13,435 bases of DNA from CAZCQG01 sp964500775. GTDB taxonomy: Bacteria > Campylobacterota > Campylobacteria > Campylobacterales > CAZCQG01. The notes under the pieces are model-generated. The model had not been told where the DNA came from. It did no database searches and saw nothing but the letters and a program-made list of their open reading frames with translations. This document shows, in pieces, positions 1 through 7,897 of this stretch (its first letter is position 1; each line of letters starts with the position of its first letter). The stretch lies in the NCBI GenBank assembly GCA_964500775.1, contig CAZCQG010000054.1:1-13435 (forward strand), written 5' to 3'. Both the position numbers and the translations under genes were made by a program.

Positions 1-213
1 CAGTTGGCTTTTTGTATACGCTTTTCACCCTTGCAACCCCCTAAAGCTACCCGCTAGCGGGAGATTCAAGCAGTTTCGCACTTAACCCCTGAAGTCAAGT
101 CAAACGATGCCCTTTATCCCGATGGGTCAAAACTTTAGTTTTGGGGTTCCCATCGTGGATAACCGGGACTAGAGTTTGACTTGACTTAGTGGTGCTAGTG
201 CGCGTAACATCGG
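1..213. other. Non-coding left edge
   Basis: I find no convincing gene here. The left edge cuts the context, so a short open frame from base 2 to a TAA at 83-85 (27 codons) could be the tail of a truncated gene, but nothing in it is recognisable. The stretch holds a 12-bp perfect palindrome, CCCGCTAGCGGG, at 50-61 and a long imperfect inverted repeat at 77-202, listed separately. It lies downstream of the minus-strand ktrBA operon. Neither structure is followed by a T-tract in that direction, so neither looks like an ordinary intrinsic terminator. Confidence 0.5.
77..202. repeat. Long imperfect inverted repeat (hairpin)
   Basis: The nested complementary arms are: CGCACT (77-82) with AGTGCG (197-202); AAGTCAAGTCAAAC (92-105) with GTTTGACTTGACTT (174-187), 14 bp perfect; TATCC (115-119) with GGATA (157-161); CGATGGG (120-126) with CCCATCG (149-155), one base bulged; and CAAAAC (128-133) with GTTTTG (138-143) around a small loop. 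Folded as RNA or as a cruciform this gives a rod of about 126 nt with internal loops. No target-site duplication is visible outside the 14-bp arms and there is no coding content. It could be a small MITE-like element, a structured RNA or a recombination site. The function is unknown. Confidence 0.55.
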
Positions 214-1035
214 TTAATAATTTAACGCGTTCAACAAAATATTACAAATGATTCCTATAGCTTCTTGTTTATATACATCGCTTTGCATATCTTTTATCTC
301 GATGATGTATTGCGCTATCCCGTATTTATAGAGGATGTAGAGCGTTTTTTCTTTTTCCGATTCGATACTTATGCGACTTTCGATATTTTTAAAATCCTCT
401 TTCCTATCTTTTGCTTGCGGCTTTTGCGGCATCTCCCCTTCATGCTTGTACTGCACCATAAAATAGGAGCTTTTATTGTTAAAAACAAAATACGAGATTT
501 TAGGGTCGATAGCCTGCAAGGCTTTTTGCCACAATCCTAGCGTGTGGTACACATGGCGACGCTCCGCTTCGTAGGTATCGATAAAGTAGATGTCGCTCTC
601 TTTGCTCTCTTCGATCATCTTTTGTATGGAAGGCTTGATGCGGAGGTTTGATGTAAGTTCGGCGATGATTTTTAGATACACTCTTGATTCTTCACCCCCG
701 TCTTTATTTTGCGGGAGCGTTTTTTTCGGATCGATAAGAATCTCCAAAACCTCTAAAGCATCTTTGCCAAAAATCACCGATATAGCCGAATCTTCGACAA
801 AGCGCAGATAGTAAAAAGCATCGCTTGATTCTTCTTTGATGACAAAAGAGATACTCTCCTTCTCAAGCTTGTAAAATTCGAGTAATTCTAACAGCGCCCT
901 TTCATTCTCCATCGCTTGCAAGGCGTTGGCAATATAGTCTTCGTGCTCCAAGTATCCTTGCCGCTTGTCTCCGCGACGGAGATTTTTTTGCTCAAGGAAA
1001 TTTGAAAAACCCCCTTTGGGGAATATAACGACCAT
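214..1035 (-). CDS. Unrecognised cytoplasmic protein, third gene of the ktrBA operon
   Basis: This is a 273-residue protein that I do not recognise. No signal peptide or membrane span is visible. It is rich in charged residues, with Glu/Lys-rich stretches near residues 40-70 and 200-230, and ends in a hydrophobic tail. The ATG at 1033-1035 lies five bases after the ktrA stop codon. The G-rich run ending ktrA and filling the gap (GGGGTAGGGGAG) can act as the ribosome-binding site, so the gene is very probably co-transcribed and perhaps translationally coupled with ktrA. By position it could be an accessory or regulatory factor for potassium uptake, but that is inference only. No frameshift or truncation is apparent. 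Confidence 0.75.
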   Translation of the reverse strand: MVVIFPKGGFSNFLEQKNLRRGDKRQGYLEHEDYIANALQAMENERALLELLEFYKLEKESISFVIKEESSDAFYYLRFVEDSAISVIFGKDALEVLEILIDPKKTLPQNKDGGEESRVYLKIIAELTSNLRIKPSIQKMIEESKESDIYFIDTYEAERRHVYHTLGLWQKALQAIDPKISYFVFNNKSSYFMVQYKHEGEMPQKPQAKDRKEDFKNIESRISIESEKEKTLYILYKYGIAQYIIEIKDMQSDVYKQEAIGIICNILLNALNY

Positions 1036-1040
1036 CTCCC

Positions 1041-1688
1041 CTACCCCAATATGTCGAATATAAATTTTTCAATGTCGCTTTTGCTCCCCGAACAAAAAAT
1101 AAGGGTCTCTTCTTTGATGGTCTTAGATTCGGTATCTATCGTCCATTTGTTGTCGATTTTGAGTGCGGAGGGTTTGATGTTGTACTTCTCGAAATTCAAC
1201 TCTTTGAGGGTCTTATTCCACATACTTTTCGGGGCGAGAAACTTCACCCCTTTGAAAGTGTTGCTGATGTCAATTACGTCCAAGATGACACTTCGTGAGA
1301 TGTCTTTGACCACTTTTTTTGCCATCTCGCGCTCAGGATAGACTATCTTGTTTGCTCCGATTTTCGCGAGCACTTCGCCATGGATAGCGTTTTTGGCTTT
1401 GGCGACGATGGTCTTATTACCCAAGTCCCGCAATGCCATCACCGTTAAGATACTTGATTCTATGTCGTTTCCCAAAGAGACGATCACCACGTCAAACTCC
1501 ACGATTCCCGCCTCTTTGAGGGCATGCACATCGGTAGAGTTTAAGATATAGGCGTTTTCTATGTAAGCGCTTATCTCTTTTATCCGCTCTTCGCTCGCGT
1601 CGCACGCCACTACGCTATTGCCCTGCTCCACTAGTCCCTTTGCGATATGGAATCCAAAGTGTCCCAATCCGATAACGGCATAATTCAT
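1041..1688 (-). CDS. ktrA: KtrA/TrkA-type RCK regulatory subunit of potassium uptake
   Basis: This is a 215-residue cytoplasmic gating subunit of a Ktr-type K+ transporter. The N-terminal RCK domain is a Rossmann fold with the nucleotide-binding motif GLGHFG (residues 7-12) and an acidic residue, Asp30, at the end of the second strand that normally contacts the ribose of the bound nucleotide. The C-terminal part (about 135-215) fits an RCK_C/TrkA_C ligand-binding domain. One RCK_N plus one RCK_C at about 220 residues is the KtrA layout, whereas E. coli TrkA is a tandem duplication of about 458 residues. The start ATG overlaps the ktrB stop as ATGA, a classic coupling arrangement, with an AGGGAAG ribosome-binding site inside the end of ktrB. 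KtrA rings bind the cytoplasmic face of KtrB dimers and control opening in response to ATP/ADP. Confidence 0.93.
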   Translation of the reverse strand: MNYAVIGLGHFGFHIAKGLVEQGNSVVACDASEERIKEISAYIENAYILNSTDVHALKEAGIVEFDVVIVSLGNDIESSILTVMALRDLGNKTIVAKAKNAIHGEVLAKIGANKIVYPEREMAKKVVKDISRSVILDVIDISNTFKGVKFLAPKSMWNKTLKELNFEKYNIKPSALKIDNKWTIDTESKTIKEETLIFCSGSKSDIEKFIFDILG

Positions 1689-3013
1689 AATAGTATCTTC
1701 CCTTCAGGATATTTTATTTTTCTATGGCTACTTTTCCCTAGTGCCACCAAAGTAAACGCCAACACCCCCACCCTCCCGACAAACATAAGCAATATAATGA
1801 CTATCTTGCTCGCGCTACTAAAGAGCGCAGATGCGCTAAGCAATCCGCCGTCCCCCGTGGATAGCCCCACGGTAGCAAACGCCGAAACCACCTCAAAGAG
1901 TATCTTTAAAAACGGTACATTCTCTATCTCGGAGATAATCACGAGTGAGATCCAAACATAAAAGGTCGAGAAAACTAAAATACTAAGTGCCTTTAGAATC
2001 GTATCGTTAGGAATCCGACGCCCGAAAATAATCGGCTCTCCGCTATTTTTTACCGAATAGTATGCCGCAAAGAGCAAAACAAACACGGTAGTGACCTTCA
2101 AGCCACCCGCCGTACTTCCGGGTGCGCCCCCGACTATCATAAAAAGTGTAGAGAAAAAGAGGGTGGTGTCTTTCATCCCTCCGATGTCGATGGTGTTAAA
2201 TCCTGATGTGCGGTAGTTCACCGAAGCAAAAAACGACGCAAGTGCTTTTTCGTAAATACCGAGTTCACCGAGGGTTTTGGGATTGCTCCACTCAAACGAA
2301 AGGACGGTCAACATCCCAAAGAACAAGAGAAACAAGGTTCCGACGAGAACTATTTTGGTATGCGTCGAAAGCCTTTTTACGAGCATCTTTTTATAGTTTT
2401 TCAACTCTATTAGGACAAAGAATCCCAAACCGCCCAAAATAACGAGAGTGCATATCGTCAAATTAACGACCAAATCGCCCCGATACCCGCTTAGTCCCTC
2501 TTGGAATATCGAGAATCCCGCATTGTTAAACGCAGAAACGGAGTGAAAGATTCCCGCCCAAAAGGCGTCAAAAAGGGGCATATCCATCGCGAACCGTACG
2601 CTTAAAACCCCCGCGCCGAATAACTCAATAACGAAGACGAATAAAAATACTCTTTTTAAAAACCTAAAAACCCCCGCAACCGTCGGATAATCGAAATTCT
2701 CTTTTATGAGCAGTCGACTCTCAAAATGGAGCTTTTTCCCGATCACTACCGCTAGCAAGGTGACTAGCGACATATATCCAAACCCCCCTATTTGGATAAG
2801 AAGAGCGATAACTACCTGACCGTAAAGGGTGAAATCGTATTCCGTATTTTTTACGATAAGTCCCGTAACGCAAGTGGCGGACGTGGAGGTAAAGAGAGCA
2901 TCGATGAAATCGATATTACCCACGGTAAAAGCCTTGCCCATAAGCAAAAACGAGCCGACGAGTATCACGGCTATGTAGCTTAGGAAGATGATTTTGACGC
3001 TTTTATAATTCAT
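1685..3013 (-). CDS. ktrB: KtrB/TrkH-type potassium channel-like membrane subunit
   Basis: This is a 442-residue polytopic inner-membrane protein that conducts K+ (sometimes with Na+). The four pore-loop signatures with their filter glycines are present: CVTG (Gly51), NNAG (Gly166), YRTSG (Gly271) and ATVG (Gly383). The conserved PGSTAGGLK segment (298-306) and GRVG near the C-terminus also match the SKT superfamily. The length and the single-domain KtrA partner favour KtrB over TrkH, which is about 480 residues. An in-frame TAG lies directly before the ATG at 3011-3013, so the start cannot move upstream. No good Shine-Dalgarno sequence is seen; a 13-bp interrupted palindrome occupies that spot instead. 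First gene of the ktrB-ktrA-unknown operon, divergent from the PhoX gene. Confidence 0.93.
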   Translation of the reverse strand: MNYKSVKIIFLSYIAVILVGSFLLMGKAFTVGNIDFIDALFTSTSATCVTGLIVKNTEYDFTLYGQVVIALLIQIGGFGYMSLVTLLAVVIGKKLHFESRLLIKENFDYPTVAGVFRFLKRVFLFVFVIELFGAGVLSVRFAMDMPLFDAFWAGIFHSVSAFNNAGFSIFQEGLSGYRGDLVVNLTICTLVILGGLGFFVLIELKNYKKMLVKRLSTHTKIVLVGTLFLLFFGMLTVLSFEWSNPKTLGELGIYEKALASFFASVNYRTSGFNTIDIGGMKDTTLFFSTLFMIVGGAPGSTAGGLKVTTVFVLLFAAYYSVKNSGEPIIFGRRIPNDTILKALSILVFSTFYVWISLVIISEIENVPFLKILFEVVSAFATVGLSTGDGGLLSASALFSSASKIVIILLMFVGRVGVLAFTLVALGKSSHRKIKYPEGKILL

Positions 3014-3127
3014 CTAGCAATGCTAGTACTCGCCACCTTAAAAAGACGGCTCTATTTTTTGTATCCCTCGCGTCACAATAAAGATTTACAATCAACGACT
3101 TAAAAATAATAAATATTAGGAGTACCT
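3014..3127. promoter_or_regulatory. Divergent spacer carrying the ktrB and phoX promoters
   Basis: This 114-bp AT-rich spacer between divergent transcription units must hold both promoters. For phoX, a weak pair is visible: TTTACA at 3085-3090 and TAATAA at 3107-3112, 16 bp apart, followed by an AGGAG ribosome-binding site at 3118-3122. For ktrB no convincing -10 box stands out. CTAGCAATGCTAG (3014-3026), an interrupted palindrome with 6-bp arms, abuts the ktrB start codon and would sit over its ribosome-binding site. I could not identify a Pho box with confidence. Confidence 0.4.
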
Positions 3128-4966
3128 ATGGCTTTCAAAAAAATATTGACGTTATCTAGCATCGCGGCGGCGATTCTCGGCGGCTGCGCGACGACAAATC
3201 CCGCACCGCAAAATAAATCGAATCACACAATGTATTTTGAGCCGGTGAATGCCCCCATAAGCGAAGAGGGAAGGAGAAGCATCCTCGCATCTCAAAGCGT
3301 AACGATTGACGGAAAGGGGTATCCGATCGCATTTCATCCTATCATAAGGACGGGAGAGAAGCTTCCTAGCTTGGATGGAAAGCTCACCGAGATCTTCGGT
3401 GCGCTCAAAGATGAGGAGGGAAATGTCATCGTCGCTGAAGACGGCGGCGCTTTTATTTGCAAAACCTCTATCGGCGGCTCGGGTCCCGATCATACGACCT
3501 TGCATGAAAAAGAGGGGAATCTCTTTGCTATCACCCAATTTGAGTGCGCACCCGGAGCGATGTATATCACAAAACTAGACAAAGAGCCAAACGGCGCGCT
3601 CAAAGCAGTAGCGACCTCCCACATCTCTCAAGCTGCGGATTTTGGAGGATTTATCCATTGCGCAGGTATGAAAACGCCGTGGGGGAGCCATTTGGGAAGC
3701 GAAGAGTACGAGCCCGATGCCGCACTTATCGATGCAAATAACAAAATAGACGACGAAGACGGCTACTATAACAACACCGCCTTATTCTTCAAAAACGGTA
3801 TCAAAGATTCCAACCCCTATTTTTACGGGTGGACACCCGAAGTAAAAATACTCGACAAAGAGGGAAATACCGAATATAAAAAACACTTTTCAATGGGGAG
3901 ATTTGCCCACGAGCTAGCATACGTAATGCCGGATGAAAAAACCGTATATTTGAGTGACGACGGCACCAACGGCGGGTTTTATATGTTTATAGCCAAAGAG
4001 GCGGGGAATCTAAGCGAAGGGACGCTCTATGCCGCAAAACTCACTCAAAAAGACGAGAACAACGGCGGCGTGTTCTCAATCTCATGGATAAACCTCGGAA
4101 ATGCTAAAGATAGCGATATTAAAAATATCGTAAGCAAAAAAGTGCGATTTGAAGATATTTTCACAAGCGCAAAACCCAAAGAGGGATCGTGCCCAAGCGG
4201 CTTTGGCTCTATAAACACCTCGTGGGGGCATGAGTGTTTGCGCGTAAACACGGGTATGGCAATGGTGGCAAGCAGGCTAGAAACGAGAAGATTCGCCGCA
4301 CTCAAGGGAGCAACAACGGAGTTTAGAAAAGAAGAGGGAATCACGTTCAACCCGAAAAAAGGGGAGCTGTATATGGCGATGAGCAGAATCCAATACGGCA
4401 TGGAAGATGCTATGAAAAGCGGCAAAGCAAACAATAAATACGACGTCGGCGGAGCAAACGACATAAGAATCCCGCACAATCCTTGCGGCGGCGTGTACAA
4501 ACTCACATTGGGCAGAGCAATGCAAGACGACAAAGGGGCGGCGATACCGAGCGAATATGCGGTGGATGCGATGGCGGGTGAGATAATGGGTACCCCTAGA
4601 AGCTATCCGAAGGGGAGCGATTTTGAAGCGAACAAATGCGACATCAACACTATCGCCGAGCCCGATAACCTCACATTTATAGAAAATAGCGACATTCTTA
4701 TCATAGGCGAAGATACGGGACTCCATCAAAATGATTTTATTTGGGCGTATGACGTTGAAAAAAAAGCCCTTACGAGAATACTCTCCACCCCTTACGGCTC
4801 AGAATCTACATCTCCGTTTTGGTATCCAAATATCGGCGGTAGCGGCTATCTAACGACGGTAGTCCAACACCCGTTCGGAGAATCGGACAAAGAGAAGCAA
4901 CAAAGCCCGCAAGACCTAGAATCATGGATCGGTGTTGTCGGACCGTTTCCTGTTTTTAGCAAATAA
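3128..4966 (+). CDS. phoX: PhoX-family (DUF839) phosphatase, predicted lipoprotein
   Basis: This is a 612-residue predicted phosphomonoesterase of the PhoX family, which uses an Fe/Ca cofactor to release phosphate from organic phosphates outside the cytoplasm. Family motifs are visible: CAGMKTPWGSHLGSEE (178-193, whose Cys and Glu residues match the metal-ligand region of PhoX), MGRFAHE (256-262), YLSDDGTNGGFYMF (274-287), HNPCGG in the second half and PDNLTF near the C-terminal blade. The N-terminus has a lysine-containing, hydrophobic signal ending in the lipobox LGGC with Cys20. It lacks a twin-arginine motif, so Sec export and membrane anchoring are inferred instead of the Tat export common in PhoX. 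An AGGAG site precedes the ATG. The stop overlaps the next start by one base (TAATG), implying coupled translation with the dihaem protein. Confidence 0.88.
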   Translation: MAFKKILTLSSIAAAILGGCATTNPAPQNKSNHTMYFEPVNAPISEEGRRSILASQSVTIDGKGYPIAFHPIIRTGEKLPSLDGKLTEIFGALKDEEGNVIVAEDGGAFICKTSIGGSGPDHTTLHEKEGNLFAITQFECAPGAMYITKLDKEPNGALKAVATSHISQAADFGGFIHCAGMKTPWGSHLGSEEYEPDAALIDANNKIDDEDGYYNNTALFFKNGIKDSNPYFYGWTPEVKILDKEGNTEYKKHFSMGRFAHELAYVMPDEKTVYLSDDGTNGGFYMFIAKEAGNLSEGTLYAAKLTQKDENNGGVFSISWINLGNAKDSDIKNIVSKKVRFEDIFTSAKPKEGSCPSGFGSINTSWGHECLRVNTGMAMVASRLETRRFAALKGATTEFRKEEGITFNPKKGELYMAMSRIQYGMEDAMKSGKANNKYDVGGANDIRIPHNPCGGVYKLTLGRAMQDDKGAAIPSEYAVDAMAGEIMGTPRSYPKGSDFEANKCDINTIAEPDNLTFIENSDILIIGEDTGLHQNDFIWAYDVEKKALTRILSTPYGSESTSPFWYPNIGGSGYLTTVVQHPFGESDKEKQQSPQDLESWIGVVGPFPVFSK

Positions 4967-6462
4967 TGGGTAGATATTTATTGCTGGGTGCGGCGTTTTG
5001 CGCCGCATTCGGGGATATATCCGACACGAAGCTCTCCAACCCTTTCCCCAATATCCCGCCCCAATGCTACACTAAAACAGAGGGTAAATATAACCCTTGC
5101 TACTCTTGTCACACGAAAGGGAAAGCACCCAACTACATCGACGATAGCGCACTGCAAGAGAGCTACGCCTTTCCGCAAGAGGCATTGGAAAATCATTGGA
5201 GCAATCTTTTTGTCGATAGAAGCAAGGCGGTACGGGAAATAAGCGATGCGTTTATCTCCGACTACGTCACGAAAGACAACTATACGCCGCTAGCTCCTAA
5301 ACTCCGTGCCCTCCCCAAAGAGTGGGACGTGAACGGGGATGGCAAATGGGGCGGCTATATCCCCGATTGCAATTTCGCATTTGATTCCCAAGGGTTTGAT
5401 AGAGATGCCGACGGAGGATATAGTGGGTGGAGAGCGTTTCGGTATCGCCCGTTTTTAGGGACGTTTTTCCCGACCAACGGCAGTAGCGATGATGTACTCA
5501 TCCGCCTCCCCTCCCCTTTTATGCAAGATTCACAGGGAAGATTCGACATTGAAATATATAAACAAAACCTCGAACTCTTAAGCGAACTCATCCAAGGGAT
5601 AAAGCGGGCGAAACTTTGGAATCCTCGCGAAGGGAAACAGCTCTATTATTACGGCAAAGCGGGGGTGCTACAAAAAGAAGGGAATCTCCATTTGGCACAA
5701 GGTCTTTATCCCGAGGGGACGGAGTTCTTGCATACCGTGCGCTATTTAGACACCGCCGCGGGAGAGGTGCGCCTTTCAAAAAGAATCAAAGAGGTACGTT
5801 ACGCGAAAAAAGGGTATTGGGTCGATTATGCCACGCTTCGTAATAACGCATACGCCGCCATCAAAGAAAAAGCCATCGACCCCGACAATCCCGAAGTCTA
5901 TCTCGGCGATGCCGAACGGGGAATCCAAAATCGGAGCGGCTGGGTATACCAAGGATACATAGAAGATGCAAACGGTGATTTGCGCCCGCAAAGCTACGAA
6001 GAGCATATTTTTTGTATGGGTTGCCACTCCAACCTAGGGGCGACGACCGACAATACGTTTGCCTTCCCTAGAATCGTAGAAAAAGAGCGCTGGCTCCACT
6101 TCTCCCAAAAAGGGTTGCAAAATATCACAGATATGGAGACACCGACGGGTAGCGAATATGTGACCTATCTCCAAAAATGCGGTGCGGGAGACGAGTTTAG
6201 GGAAAACAGGGAGATAATCGAGCGCTTTTTCGATAAAAACGGTAGCTTGGATTTGAGAAAAGCCGCATCTGTAAAAAAAGATATTAGCACCCTTTTACTC
6301 CCTTCATTACAGCGCGCGGTAGAGCTCAACAAAGGGTACTATCTCATAGTCAAGGAGCAGAGTTTTTTAAAAGGGAGAGATGGGACGACAAGGGTCTTCA
6401 ATAATGTCCATCGTCTCCTCAAAGAGGAAGAGGGCACGGGCTTGGAGCGGTTTTACTATTAA
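4966..6462 (+). CDS. Periplasmic dihaem c-type cytochrome-like protein
   Basis: This is a 498-residue protein with two covalent haem-attachment motifs, CYSCH (45-49) and CMGCH (350-354), far apart in the chain. A short hydrophobic N-terminus (about residues 3-16) is a plausible Sec signal peptide, which fits cytochrome c maturation in the periplasm. Residues 121-132 (DVNGDGKWGGYI) resemble a calcium-binding EF-hand-like loop, and DRDADGG (145-151) could be a second acidic site. I do not recognise a named cytochrome family. The ATG shares a base with the upstream phosphatase stop, and no strong ribosome-binding site is seen, so translation is probably coupled. The pairing suggests both act in one extracytoplasmic process, but redox partner and substrate are unknown. 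A haem-bearing processing or oxidation enzyme is an alternative to a simple electron carrier. Confidence 0.7.
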   Translation: MGRYLLLGAAFCAAFGDISDTKLSNPFPNIPPQCYTKTEGKYNPCYSCHTKGKAPNYIDDSALQESYAFPQEALENHWSNLFVDRSKAVREISDAFISDYVTKDNYTPLAPKLRALPKEWDVNGDGKWGGYIPDCNFAFDSQGFDRDADGGYSGWRAFRYRPFLGTFFPTNGSSDDVLIRLPSPFMQDSQGRFDIEIYKQNLELLSELIQGIKRAKLWNPREGKQLYYYGKAGVLQKEGNLHLAQGLYPEGTEFLHTVRYLDTAAGEVRLSKRIKEVRYAKKGYWVDYATLRNNAYAAIKEKAIDPDNPEVYLGDAERGIQNRSGWVYQGYIEDANGDLRPQSYEEHIFCMGCHSNLGATTDNTFAFPRIVEKERWLHFSQKGLQNITDMETPTGSEYVTYLQKCGAGDEFRENREIIERFFDKNGSLDLRKAASVKKDISTLLLPSLQRAVELNKGYYLIVKEQSFLKGRDGTTRVFNNVHRLLKEEEGTGLERFYY

Positions 6463-6510
6463 ATTGCTATACTTTTAGATAATCAAACAGAACCATTCAT
6501 CAAGGAAACT

Positions 6511-7896
6511 ATGAAGCCCGAACTCAAAGATAAATTGGCGGTATTCAAGCCCGATACGAATCTCGACGAAGCCCAAGGAAAAAAACTCGGTGCGCAACTA
6601 AGCAGTAGCGCTACGACACTAAAAAACCTAGACGTAAAGGCGGTGTTGTTTTCTATGGCAAACGTCGAGAGCTATGATCTTGGCGGTGTCGTCGCTATCG
6701 CGGATGCTCTTGCTATTCTCCAAGACGTACTGGAAGTAGAAACGGGCTTCATCGACTATGACGAGAGACTCTTTAAGATACTCAAGCCGCAGCTTGCCGA
6801 AACTAGCGTGGGGTTGTATAAAAATTTTGAAGTCGCAAAAGTGCTTTTGGATTCGAAAAAACACCACAGATACACAGACGTAATACTTTGGGACGAAAAT
6901 AAAATGCTCACCGAGCTAGTGAGCGGTGAATTGAAATCCAAAGGCTACTCGGTCATCGCCGCAAACTCTAAAGAGGATTTCGAGAACAAGAAAAGCCACA
7001 AAGGGCATGAGAGTATTTTAATCACCAACATCTATATGGATATTCTCAATAACTTTATACCTACATCAATACAAAACGGTGCGGTCGTCTACGAGCTGCA
7101 AAAAAAACTCGACAAAAAACTCCAACTCAATTTCAATTTTTCTGCGTTCCAAAGGAGATTGGCGGATGGATTCAAGCTTTTTGTATTCGACACTAAAAGC
7201 GTCACGAGCGTAAATCCGTCTATATTTGACTTTTTTATCTCGCTCTCTTTACTCTCTGTCAAGGTCGACGGAGTGATAATACTCGCAAACCTCGATAAAA
7301 AGTTTCTCCCCAAAATCATCCAAGCAAAGCTAGAAAAAGCGGGTATTTTACTCTACGAAAATATCGCTTCGATTTGGAGTGACTATAATCTCAATAAATA
7401 CCGTAAAGCAAACGTCGCATCCAAAGGGCTTACAAAAAAACACGTTGCCGCCCTCCCCTTCTTGGTCGATGCCGCGCTAGAGACTTTCGAATCGCTCACC
7501 GGATTAAAAGCGACGAAAAGATCCCACAAGCTAAGCCCATGCATCGTCGATCACAAAGATAGACTAGTCGCTGCGGCGATAAGTTTTGAAGGGGAGATAA
7601 GCGGAAATCTTATCGTGATTTTTAATGAGCAGATCGCGAGAAAATTGGCAGAAATGCTTTTGGGGGATGATAGTTGTAGCTTTGAAGAATTACTCGATGT
7701 CGCGAGCGAATTTGCCAACATTATCGGCGGTAAAAGCAAAGCACTTTTAGCCGAGAAGGACCAACATATCACCATTGCCATCCCAAAAACCTTTGATTCC
7801 CTCCAAAAACTCGCCACATTTTTGGAGGATAAAAACGGTGTCCAAATAGAGCTAGAGATAGACGGCGATCCGATGGTACTGTTTTTGACCTACTAA
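6511..7896 (+). CDS. STAS-like / pseudo-receiver / CheX-like fusion protein
   Basis: This is a 461-residue cytoplasmic protein with an apparent modular layout. Residues 1-115 look STAS-like. Residues 122-225 begin like a response-regulator receiver (VILWDEN, then a helix), but the strand that should carry the phospho-acceptor Asp reads ILITN (169-173), suggesting a degenerate receiver. Residues 235-290 (VDGVIILANLD and following) may be another small alpha/beta module. The C-terminus (about 335-461) matches CheC/CheX phosphatases: D396-x3-E400-x2-N403 followed by IIGG is the D/S-x3-E-x2-N signature whose Glu and Asn act in CheY-P hydrolysis. A role in signalling, possibly CheY-P dephosphorylation in chemotaxis, is inferred. 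AAGGAA precedes the ATG. The gene ends one base before the convergent parB stop. Confidence 0.7.
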   Translation: MKPELKDKLAVFKPDTNLDEAQGKKLGAQLSSSATTLKNLDVKAVLFSMANVESYDLGGVVAIADALAILQDVLEVETGFIDYDERLFKILKPQLAETSVGLYKNFEVAKVLLDSKKHHRYTDVILWDENKMLTELVSGELKSKGYSVIAANSKEDFENKKSHKGHESILITNIYMDILNNFIPTSIQNGAVVYELQKKLDKKLQLNFNFSAFQRRLADGFKLFVFDTKSVTSVNPSIFDFFISLSLLSVKVDGVIILANLDKKFLPKIIQAKLEKAGILLYENIASIWSDYNLNKYRKANVASKGLTKKHVAALPFLVDAALETFESLTGLKATKRSHKLSPCIVDHKDRLVAAAISFEGEISGNLIVIFNEQIARKLAEMLLGDDSCSFEELLDVASEFANIIGGKSKALLAEKDQHITIAIPKTFDSLQKLATFLEDKNGVQIELEIDGDPMVLFLTY

Positions 7897-7897
7897 T

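Noticed and set aside
50..61. CCCGCTAGCGGG as an intrinsic terminator.
   Set aside because: No T-tract follows on either strand, and the perfect palindrome leaves only a very short stem once a loop is allowed.
154..162. DnaA-box-like TTATCCACG on the minus strand.
   Set aside because: A single copy with one mismatch, within the arm of the long hairpin, with no cluster of further boxes. It is not evidence of a chromosomal oriC.
80..219. Integron attC-like site: ACTTAAC at 80-86 fits RYYYAAC and a long hairpin follows.
   Set aside because: No matching GTTRRRY site pairs with it on the right side (the candidates read GCTAGTG and GTTAATA), and no integrase is present in the window.
4966..5050. 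Lipobox in the dihaem protein around Cys12 (AAFC).
   Set aside because: The residues before Cys12 do not fit the lipobox pattern well. A plain signal peptide is more likely.
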